Source of the DNA: Sporosarcina sp. NCCP-2222
Lineage (GTDB): Bacteria; Bacillota; Bacilli; Bacillales_A; Planococcaceae
Assembly (NCBI RefSeq): GCF_023168145.1
Contig: NZ_BQYK01000013.1
Location: 1-43,615 of the forward strand
DNA: 43,615 nt
Direction of reading: 5' to 3'
The notes below the pieces were generated by a model. That model was not told where the DNA came from, made no database searches, and saw nothing but the letters and a program-made list of their open reading frames with translations. Shown here one piece after another: positions 27,030 to 33,328 of this stretch. Positions within the stretch are counted from its first letter, which is position 1; every line of letters begins with the position of its first letter. The translations under genes were made by a program, and so were the position numbers.

Positions 27030-28994
27030 CTACTTCAGCTTCCTCAATAAATACAACAAATACGGCGTACCAATCAACGCAACAATCAGCCCACTCGGAA
27101 TATCCTTTGGAGCAATGACAATCCGCCCTACGAAATCGGCTGTTATGAGCAGGAGACCGCCAAGTAGACCGGAAACGATCAGTAACGGCAAGTGGCGGAA
27201 CCCGACGAGACGGCGGGCGATGTGCGGTGCGACGAGGCCGATAAAGCCGATTGTTCCTACAATGGCAACCGCACCCGTGCTGATGGCAACACCAATGATT
27301 AGTGCCCAAACACGCACAGACTTCACCGACGTTCCGTGACCTGCTGCGATATCGTCCCCAAATGACAAGGCATCCAGGCTTCTTGTTAAATAGATGGCTG
27401 GACCGATTAAGATGAGGAAGAAAATGACCGCCAGCTGGAAATCATCCCAACCTTTCGCGTATGTGCTGCCGGATAACCAGACGAGCGCCGCAGCTACCGC
27501 CAATTTTGCTTTCACGACGAACACCTGAGTCGCTGCGGAGCCGAATGCCGATATGGCAATCCCCATTAAGGCGACGAGCATGGGCTGGAAGTTATTTTTC
27601 CAAGACGTTCCGACAATGATCCCCAGCGCAATTGCCGAACCCACTACCGCTCCGAGCGGCATATAGGCAACCGGGATGGATGGAATCATGACTAATAGCA
27701 ACATAGCGCCAGCCCCTCCCATCGAAGTAACGCCAAGCACACTGGCATCTGCAAGCGGATTCCGCAGGACGCCTTGCAATAAAACCCCCGCAATTGCTAG
27801 TAACACGCCGATGACAAAAGCGGTCAATACACGCGGCACGCGGAAATTCCAAATGACAGGCTTCGTCCATTCCATTGACCATGCGGATCCGTTAAATGAT
27901 AAGGCGACCACTACGACAACCGCAATCAATGCAAGGACGACAGGCACGACAACGGGCAGTTTTTTTGGCTTTAAGGCGCCGCCCATTTGCCGATCGCCTT
28001 TTGAATGGGTTTTGGCTGTTTTCCATGCCAGATACAAGAGCCAAGGACCGCCTATCAATGCGGTCATCGCCCCGACAGGAACTTCCTGTCCTGGCTCAAT
28101 CAATCGCCCAAGCACATCCGCTCCGATGAGAATGACGCTCCCCCATAAGAATGATTGCAGGATGACTTGCAGATGCCCCCGGATTCCGAGCATGCGAACA
28201 ATATGCGGGGCCATCAAGCCGACAAAACCAATCGGCCCGATGACGCTGACAGTCGTCGCTGCGAGCAGAATCGCAACCGCCCATGCAGCTATTTTAACAA
28301 CACGGACATTTTGTCCAAGTGAGGAGGCAGTATCTTCTCCTAACGAAAGGACGTCCATTGGTTTGGCTAAAAAAATCGCCACAATGAATAGAACAGCAAT
28401 CATCGGTGCCGCAAACGCGACCCCATTCCAATTGAGTTGGACCAAGGTTCCCGCTCCCCAGAGAAACAGTCCGTTCGTCTGGTTTTCAAAAAGGAGCTGG
28501 AGGGATCCTGTTATGGAGGAGAACAGCAACGAAATGATCATCCCTGTCAGTGCAACCCGAACCGGCTCCATCTGCTTCCCTGCCAGTAACACGACGAGTG
28601 CCGAGGAGAGAATCGCCCCGGCGAGTGCGACGAAAAATGGGAATTGCCCGAGGACGGATGGAAAAAAGATCATGGACAACACGACAAAGAAGTAGGCCCC
28701 GGCATTAATACCGAGTGTGCTCGCTGATGCAAGCGGGTTTTTTGTCAATGTCTGCAATAACGTCCCTGCAACCGCCAAGGCCCCTCCTGCTATAATTCCG
28801 ATGGCGAGGCGCGGCAACCGAAGAGACATCACAATGTCCTGCACCCTGCCTTCAAACCACACTTCTTCCAGCAGCTGAGAAACTGTATAATCCGCCTGGC
28901 CCTGTGTTAAATGAATAAATGATAGGACAAGTAACAGGAAAAGGCCGACGATAGCGACTATCAGCGACCTTGTTCCTTTCGTATTGGCGTGCAT
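27030..28994 (-). CDS. fhuB: Siderophore ABC permease, fused double FecCD type (FhuB-like)
   Basis: Inner-membrane channel for ferric siderophores, probably hydroxamates. The 654-residue protein is two FecCD permease halves in tandem (about 1-325 and 340-654), each with about ten membrane segments. The paired motifs repeat: RLPRLAIGIIAGGALAVAG with RVPRVLTAFVIGVLLAIAG, and GFVGLMAPHIVRM with GFIGLVAPHIARR. The linker between halves is basic (KGDRQMGGALKPKK). The fused form is like E. coli FhuB, whereas B. subtilis uses separate FhuB and FhuG. Its ATG overlaps the receptor stop by one base, so the two are coupled. It would pair with the FhuC-like ATPase encoded divergently. Confidence 0.93.
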   Translation of the reverse strand: MHANTKGTRSLIVAIVGLFLLLVLSFIHLTQGQADYTVSQLLEEVWFEGRVQDIVMSLRLPRLAIGIIAGGALAVAGTLLQTLTKNPLASASTLGINAGAYFFVVLSMIFFPSVLGQFPFFVALAGAILSSALVVLLAGKQMEPVRVALTGMIISLLFSSITGSLQLLFENQTNGLFLWGAGTLVQLNWNGVAFAAPMIAVLFIVAIFLAKPMDVLSLGEDTASSLGQNVRVVKIAAWAVAILLAATTVSVIGPIGFVGLMAPHIVRMLGIRGHLQVILQSFLWGSVILIGADVLGRLIEPGQEVPVGAMTALIGGPWLLYLAWKTAKTHSKGDRQMGGALKPKKLPVVVPVVLALIAVVVVVALSFNGSAWSMEWTKPVIWNFRVPRVLTAFVIGVLLAIAGVLLQGVLRNPLADASVLGVTSMGGAGAMLLLVMIPSIPVAYMPLGAVVGSAIALGIIVGTSWKNNFQPMLVALMGIAISAFGSAATQVFVVKAKLAVAAALVWLSGSTYAKGWDDFQLAVIFFLILIGPAIYLTRSLDALSFGDDIAAGHGTSVKSVRVWALIIGVAISTGAVAIVGTIGFIGLVAPHIARRLVGFRHLPLLIVSGLLGGLLLITADFVGRIVIAPKDIPSGLIVALIGTPYLLYLLRKLK

Positions 28995-29986
28995 TATTTG
29001 GCTACCATAGTGTCCACGATTTTATTGAGCAGCGTTTCAGCGGAAAGTGGACCGCCATAAGGCCATGTATCTCCGCCTAATTCATATAGACGTCCTTCTT
29101 TGACAAAGTTCAAGTTTTGCCAAACCGGATTTCCATTCAATTGTTTTTCATAAACATTGTCGTTGTCTTGTACAATATAGAGGTAATTCGCGTCCTCATA
29201 TTTCGTCAAGCCTTCCACATTGAATGTACTGGAGCCGAATACTTCGAACTGATCTGGCACATGGACATTCTTCAAACCGATTTTCTCAATGATTTGAGAC
29301 GCCATCGAGTTCGGTGTGAAGACGCGGATTTCCGGTGCCTGTGGTCCTGAATAAGCAAGAGTCAGAATGACGTCTTTCGTCTTCAAGTCAGCTCCGTCGA
29401 TTTTCGCCTTTGCTTCTTCATATTTTTTATCCAAGTCGCTCATTACTTCGTCAGCTTTATCCGTTTTACCAACTGCTTTCGCGATTTCATGGAAAGTTGT
29501 TGTCATTTCTTTATATAGATCAATTGATTCGTCTTCTGGATATGGGTTGAAAATGACGGTCGGTGCGATTTTTTCAAGTTCCGCGATCATATTGTCGTGC
29601 CGGAAGCTCACGCCGATAATTAAATCTGGTTCCAGTGCCGCAATTGCCTCTAAGTTCGGTTCTTGGCGACCGCCGACATCTGCTACATCTTTACTAAGTT
29701 CCGCGTCGATGTTTACCCAGTTATGATACTCTTGGATATCCGCCATTCCGGCTGGTTGCATTCCGAGTGCCAGAAGGTCTTCTGCATACGTCCATTCCAG
29801 AACTACTACTTTCTTTGCCGGTTCTTTTAACGTAACGTCCCCATTAGAACCTGTAATTGTAATGCTCTCATTTGCCTTGTCCTTCTCGCCACCCGCGTTA
29901 TCATCTGTTTTTTTGGCTGAGCACCCTGCAAGTACAATTGCAAATAACATCATAACTATAAAAAGCGGTTTTATTGTTTTCTTCAT
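28994..29986 (-). CDS. Iron-siderophore-binding lipoprotein
   Basis: Surface-anchored receptor of the siderophore transporter. The 330-residue protein has a lipoprotein signal with lipobox LAGC (cysteine 22), followed by a hydrophilic linker and a periplasmic-binding-protein (FecB/FhuD-type) domain: VVVLEWTYAEDLLALGMQPAG, read in parts, then LEAIAALEPDLIIGVSFRHD. It resembles YfiY and FhuD of Bacillus; the exact siderophore cannot be told. It is the first gene of the minus-strand unit, downstream of a Fur-boxed promoter, and is coupled to the permease gene. Confidence 0.93.
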   Translation of the reverse strand: MKKTIKPLFIVMMLFAIVLAGCSAKKTDDNAGGEKDKANESITITGSNGDVTLKEPAKKVVVLEWTYAEDLLALGMQPAGMADIQEYHNWVNIDAELSKDVADVGGRQEPNLEAIAALEPDLIIGVSFRHDNMIAELEKIAPTVIFNPYPEDESIDLYKEMTTTFHEIAKAVGKTDKADEVMSDLDKKYEEAKAKIDGADLKTKDVILTLAYSGPQAPEIRVFTPNSMASQIIEKIGLKNVHVPDQFEVFGSSTFNVEGLTKYEDANYLYIVQDNDNVYEKQLNGNPVWQNLNFVKEGRLYELGGDTWPYGGPLSAETLLNKIVDTMVAK

Positions 29987-30010
29987 TTCGCATGCCTCCG
30001 TCTTAAATAC

Positions 30011-30025
30011 TGATAATCATTATCA
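30011..30025. promoter_or_regulatory. Fur box 1 (perfect)
   Basis: TGATAATCATTATCA is a perfect 7-1-7 inverted repeat identical to the Bacillus Fur consensus. It lies just downstream of the -10 of the receptor gene's promoter, so Fur with iron would block that promoter. Confidence 0.93.
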
Positions 30026-30033
30026 ATTAGTAG

Positions 30034-30061
30034 TGTATATGTAAGCTATATAGTTTGTAAA
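30034..30061 (-). promoter_or_regulatory. Promoter of the siderophore receptor/permease unit
   Basis: The minus strand has TTTACA (30056-30061), a 16-base spacer and TATACA (30034-30039). A second overlapping set, TTGACA (30069-30074) with TATATA (30047-30052), also has 16 bases. Fur box 1 lies 9 bases downstream of the first -10. Confidence 0.6.
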
Positions 30062-30079
30062 GCGTTTTTGTCAAATTAG

Positions 30080-30094
30080 TGATTATCATTCTCA
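30080..30094. promoter_or_regulatory. Fur box 2 (imperfect)
   Basis: TGATTATCATTCTCA is a 7-1-7 Fur-type repeat with two mismatches to the consensus. It overlaps the -35 of the plus-strand promoter for fhuC, giving separate iron control of the second unit. Confidence 0.75.
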
Positions 30095-30117
30095 ATTGAT
30101 TGTATCTATGTTATGCT
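30089..30117 (+). promoter_or_regulatory. Candidate promoter of the fhuC-fhuF unit
   Basis: Plus-strand TTCTCA (30089-30094), 17-base spacer and TATGCT (30112-30117). Both hexamers match the sigma-A consensus at four of six positions. The -35 sits inside Fur box 2. Confidence 0.5.
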
Positions 30118-30157
30118 AGCGGTAACGAAAACTGAGAACGAGCAGAAAGGAAGTCAT

Positions 30158-30988
30158 ATGGATATGCAACCTGTAATTAGGACGGACGGTTTGAAGATCG
30201 GCTATGATGACCGAATTCTTTTCGAGGATTTACATCTATCTTTGCCTCGCGGAGAGATTACTGTATTTGTCGGAAGCAACGGCTGTGGTAAATCGACATT
30301 ATTGCGATCGATCGCCCGTCTATTGAAACCTTCTGAAGGCGGCATACTCCTCGAAGGGAAAGACATTCATTCCATGTCAGCACGCAACGTGGCAAAGAAG
30401 ATGGGCATCCTGCCGCAAGGACCTGTATCCCCGGAAGGATTGACTGTTCATGACCTCGTAAAACAAGGGCGCTATCCACACCATTCCTGGCTCACCCGCT
30501 GGACAAAGGAAGACACGGAAAAGACGGAAGCTGCAATGGAAGCGACGAAGATCAGCGACTTGCGCGACCGAGCCATCGATTCATTGTCAGGCGGCCAGCG
30601 ACAACGCGCGTGGATTGCCATGACGCTTGCTCAGGATACAGATGTCATTTTGCTGGATGAGCCTACGACCTATTTGGATATGACTCACCAAATTGAAATA
30701 TTGGATTTGCTATTTGAATTGAACGAGCAAAAAAACAGAACGATCGTAATGGTATTGCATGATCTAAATCTCGCCTCCCGTTATGCCCATAATATTGTCG
30801 CCATCAAGGACGGGGCTGTTTACGCACAAGGGAAGCCAGAAGATATCATCACTTGTGATGTAGTGCGTAACGTTTTCGGGATGGAATGCCAAGTAACGAC
30901 GGATCCTTTGTTCGGAACTCCGTTTTGCGTGCCGTACGGACGGGGCCGCTGCATTATCCAGCAATTAAAGGCGGAGACGGGCGCGTGA
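30158..30988 (+). CDS. fhuC: Siderophore ABC transporter ATP-binding protein (FhuC-like)
   Basis: ATPase energising ferric-siderophore import. From MDMQPVIRTD (AAAGGA upstream) it has 276 residues; the open frame starts 15 codons earlier without support. Walker A GSNGCGKST is at 39-47, the ABC signature LSGGQRQR at 143-150, and Walker B VILLDEPT at 163-170, followed by the H-loop (VLHDLN). It is most like the FhuC/FepC branch. It is transcribed away from its permease and receptor genes, and its stop overlaps the start of the FhuF-like gene (TGATG). Confidence 0.95.
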   Translation: MDMQPVIRTDGLKIGYDDRILFEDLHLSLPRGEITVFVGSNGCGKSTLLRSIARLLKPSEGGILLEGKDIHSMSARNVAKKMGILPQGPVSPEGLTVHDLVKQGRYPHHSWLTRWTKEDTEKTEAAMEATKISDLRDRAIDSLSGGQRQRAWIAMTLAQDTDVILLDEPTTYLDMTHQIEILDLLFELNEQKNRTIVMVLHDLNLASRYAHNIVAIKDGAVYAQGKPEDIITCDVVRNVFGMECQVTTDPLFGTPFCVPYGRGRCIIQQLKAETGA

Positions 30989-31668
30989 TGGTAACCGACG
31001 TACAACAGCAAGACTTGGAACGCTTTGCTCTTCATGTAAACAACGATACGGCTCCCTTGCTCTTGTTGGACGATTTGCTGAAGGAATCAGGAATCGATCG
31101 GATACTGGAACTGACGACGGAATTGTCGGGAGCACCGACCGAAGCAGTCGCCGCTTCCGTTTACATGAGGCGGCATGGCTTTTTCATGGCTGGCCTTTTT
31201 TTATCGATCAGCCAGCATCAAATCTTGTGGCATAGAAGCGTGGATGAAGTAGGACTATTCCTAAAAGATGGACTCATTCACTATACTATCCCCGAAACAG
31301 CCAGCCAGCCTGTAACAAATCGGGAGGAAGCCCTGCGGTCCGTACTCGACCAATGGGGCCATCCATTCGTTGAAGAATTGAGCAAACGGGCGAAGATTTC
31401 AAAATGGATACTGTGGGAAAACGTTTGGGGCTATGTCATCTGGATGTATGCCAATCTGGACTCTCCCTACAAAGACGCCGATCTAAACCTACTCTTGCAA
31501 GATGATAGCTGGAAACCTGCGATGCGCCGCTCCCCTTTTCAACGTTACTTGCAAGGCGAATCGGTAGAGGAAGCTTCCCAGCACTACAAGCGGTCCACTT
31601 GCTGTCTTTATAAGGAATTGCCTGACACGGATATGTGTCCGTATTGTCCTTTAAGGGTGAATTCTTGA
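30988..31668 (+). CDS. fhuF: FhuF-like ferric siderophore reductase (2Fe-2S)
   Basis: Probable cytoplasmic reductase that releases iron from imported siderophores. The ATG at 30988 overlaps the fhuC stop and gives 226 residues. The C-terminus has the FhuF iron-sulfur signature CC-X10-C-X2-C: cysteines near 205, 206, 217 and 220 (CCLYKELPDTDMCPYC). The middle region has WENVWGYVIWMYANLD, typical of the family. Together with the permease, receptor and ATPase it completes an uptake-and-release pathway. A very strong terminator follows. Confidence 0.92.
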   Translation: MVTDVQQQDLERFALHVNNDTAPLLLLDDLLKESGIDRILELTTELSGAPTEAVAASVYMRRHGFFMAGLFLSISQHQILWHRSVDEVGLFLKDGLIHYTIPETASQPVTNREEALRSVLDQWGHPFVEELSKRAKISKWILWENVWGYVIWMYANLDSPYKDADLNLLLQDDSWKPAMRRSPFQRYLQGESVEEASQHYKRSTCCLYKELPDTDMCPYCPLRVNS

Positions 31669-31689
31669 TTCTACATGTGATAAAAATAA

Positions 31690-31740
31690 AAACTCAGCTG
31701 ATGTGCAACAAAGCAAGGTGCACATCAGCTGAGTTTATTT
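31690..31740 (+). terminator. Strong terminator after fhuF
   Basis: An 18-base-pair perfect stem (31690-31707 with 31719-31736; inner part CAGCTGATGTGCA) with an 11-base loop, followed by ATTT. It begins 21 bases after the fhuF stop. The stem is longer than usual, so a role as the end of a mobile or repeat element is possible. Confidence 0.8.
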
Positions 31741-32096
31741 ATTGAGAGTGAACGTAAAACGAAAGATCATGTAGAAAGAGGCCATATTGAGATGAAACCA
31801 TGAAATACGATGCGAAAACCCAAAGACATCTATTGGTGCTCTTTCTTACCATGAGTGGGATTCCCGTCGAGAAAGAACTAGCCATTCACTCGTGGCGAGT
31901 CTTGGAGGGCTAAAGGTAAAGATTGTGTTTTATTTCCGTTAACAAAAAAAGTATAGTCACCCTAACTATTATAAGATGGTGAACTGTATTCCAAGTTACG
32001 TGCAAATTTTGAACAGTAATGTTTATAGTACAGTTCTTTTTTTAACTGAACGGGTGCTTTAATTAAAGAAAAAAGGATTATACATATTTGATATGA
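31741..32096. other. Remnant-rich stretch between fhuF and the HTH fragment
   Basis: No gene I can support. It holds a 37-codon plus-strand frame at 31800-31913 (MKYDAKTQRHLLVLFL and onward) without a good ribosome-binding site, which may be debris of an insertion element, and a hairpin at 32011-32043 (GAACAGTA against TACAGTTC, one mismatch) followed by seven T, which looks like an orphan plus-strand terminator. Confidence 0.45.
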
Positions 32097-32115
32097 CTAA
32101 TATGTATAATCCTTT
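32069..32115 (-). terminator. Terminator overlapping the end of the HTH gene
   Basis: A 17-base-pair perfect stem (32072-32088 with 32099-32115; inner part GGATTATACATATT) with a 10-base loop, followed on the minus strand by TTTTTTCTTT. The last codons and the stop of the HTH frame are encoded within the stem and loop. Confidence 0.85.
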
Positions 32116-32267
32116 AACCTGTTCGCAAGGAGTTCGAGTGTACTGTTCAAAGGTTTAAATCGCCCGCGCTCTATATAAGAGTAATACGAATTAGAAAGAA
32201 TCCCCTCACTCACTTCCACTTGGGTAAGTCCACCGACTTCCCTCAAACCTTTTAAATCTATTTCCAA
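32097..32267 (-). CDS. Small XRE/Rgg-type HTH protein, probably a truncated regulator
   Basis: A 56-residue frame consisting almost only of a helix-turn-helix: LKGLREVGGLTQVEVSEG then ILSNSYYSYIERGRF and LNSTLELLANRL. This matches the DNA-binding N-terminus of Rgg/MutR or PlcR-like regulators, which normally continue for more than 200 residues of peptide-binding repeats; none follow. An upstream in-frame stop leaves only TTG (32267) as start, with AGGTGA rather far at 12 bases. It may be a genuine mini-regulator or a leftover. It is divergent from the ABC cassette at 32654, whose control region it could act on. Confidence 0.55.
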   Translation of the reverse strand: MEIDLKGLREVGGLTQVEVSEGILSNSYYSYIERGRFKPLNSTLELLANRLKDYTY

Positions 32268-32397
32268 TAGCTAATTATTCTCACCTCGCCTTCTCTATAC
32301 TACTGTTGGAAACAAGATATATCTCAATTTCCCTATTATCATTACTTTTTTAAAAGTTCAACTGAAAATAAGTTTTGTTCTTTTTTCTCAAATTTTT

Positions 32398-32472
32398 AGG
32401 GAGTTATCAAAACTAGGGAAATTATTTCAGGGAGTTACATGCATAAGACGTTGAATTAATTTAATGTATAAT
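32398..32472 (+). promoter_or_regulatory. Candidate activated promoter of the ABC cassette with direct repeats
   Basis: A perfect -10 TATAAT is at 32467-32472, but no -35 is recognisable at the right distance. Upstream are two exact copies of AGGGAGTTA (32398-32406 and 32429-32437), 31 bases apart, i.e. about three helical turns; both are preceded by TTT-A with one variable base. A partial third copy (AGGGAAATTA) begins at 32415. The nearer copy ends 29 bases before the -10, where an activator would sit. This is inference from pattern only. Confidence 0.4.
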
Positions 32473-32653
32473 ATCGCAATGCAAAAGAATGGTAAATAGT
32501 GTTATAGTTTATATGTGCTGGAAAACGAAAATTAGAACAATCCCTTGCAGTATGAGCTTCCTGAAGGTATATGGAGAAAAAATTTAATTAGTTGAGAAGT
32601 AATAAAAAAATTCCTCAACCGCGGATATAACTTAGTTAGGAGGTAAAGGTTAA
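32473..32653. other. Leader before the ABC cassette
   Basis: About 180 AT-rich bases. They contain a 24-codon frame at 32513-32587 without a ribosome-binding site (not called as a gene), a weak dyad GTTGAG/CTCAAC around 32591-32620, and finally the perfect AGGAGGT site that serves the TTG start at 32654. Confidence 0.4.
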
Positions 32654-33328
32654 TTGCTAAAAGTGAATAATATTAATAAAAATGTATTGAATAATAGCAG
32701 GAGTTTTTTATTTCAAGATGTTTGTTTATCTGTATACCCAGGAGAATGGATCAGTATCATAGGTCCCTCGGGCACGGGAAAGACAACATTATTAAACTGT
32801 ATCGCCGGTATTTATACAGTTGATGGTGGTTCAATAGAATTGGACGGTGTTCCAATACATCAGTTGACGGAACGTCATAGATCAGACATTAGAAGACTGC
32901 AAATCGGATTTGTATTTCAGGATTTCAAGTTACTGCCGTATTTTAGTATTTTGGAAAATGTCATTTTACCGCTCACAAAAGATAAAAAAATCGATCAGTT
33001 AAAACAAAAAGCTGAGCTTTTATTAGATCAAGTGGGGATTACTAAAAATTATTTTCATCGCTTGCCATCGAGCTTATCCGGAGGTGAAAAACAAAGAGTG
33101 GCTATTGCAAGGGCATTGATAAATGATCCAAAGTTAATTATATGTGATGAACCAACCGGCAATTTAGATAATGAGAATAAAAAACAAGTGCTTCATATTT
33201 TAACAACGTTGAAAAAGAAGGGGCATTCTATTATTGTTGTTACTCATGATGATGAAGTTGCGAATGAGGGAGATAAAATATACGAATTAAAGAATTATTC
33301 GTTAAAGGTTGTGGAGAGTAAATTATGA
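32654..33328 (+). CDS. ABC transporter ATP-binding protein (MacB/LolD/FtsE type)
   Basis: A 224-residue ATPase of the type that partners FtsX-like permeases. Walker A GPSGTGKT is at 37-44, Q-loop FVFQDFKLLP near 87-96, signature LSGGEKQ at 141-147, Walker B LIICDEPTGNLD at 161-172, and the H-loop VVTHDD. The start is TTG, supported by a perfect AGGAGGT 9-10 bases upstream. It overlaps the permease gene by 4 bases (ATGA). Such transporters export peptides or lipids, or act as mechanotransmitters; the substrate is unknown. Codon and base use are clearly more AT-rich than in the flanking conserved genes, suggesting transfer. Confidence 0.92.
   Translation: MLKVNNINKNVLNNSRSFLFQDVCLSVYPGEWISIIGPSGTGKTTLLNCIAGIYTVDGGSIELDGVPIHQLTERHRSDIRRLQIGFVFQDFKLLPYFSILENVILPLTKDKKIDQLKQKAELLLDQVGITKNYFHRLPSSLSGGEKQRVAIARALINDPKLIICDEPTGNLDNENKKQVLHILTTLKKKGHSIIVVTHDDEVANEGDKIYELKNYSLKVVESKL

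Noticed and set aside
27676..28695. 339-codon open frame on the plus strand inside the permease gene
   Set aside because: It is the opposite-strand shadow of fhuB; its protein is low-complexity Pro/Thr/Ala-rich without any family feature, while the minus-strand frame is a clear FecCD permease.
30886..30987. Upstream extension of the FhuF-like frame inside fhuC
   Set aside because: The ATG at 30988, coupled to the fhuC stop, gives the family N-terminus; the extension is merely an open frame within fhuC.
32513..32587. 24-residue frame (MCWKTKIRTIPC and onward) just upstream of the ABC ATPase, considered as a precursor or signalling peptide
   Set aside because: No ribosome-binding site in front of the ATG and no leader-peptide or double-glycine pattern; chance frames of this size are common in AT-rich DNA.
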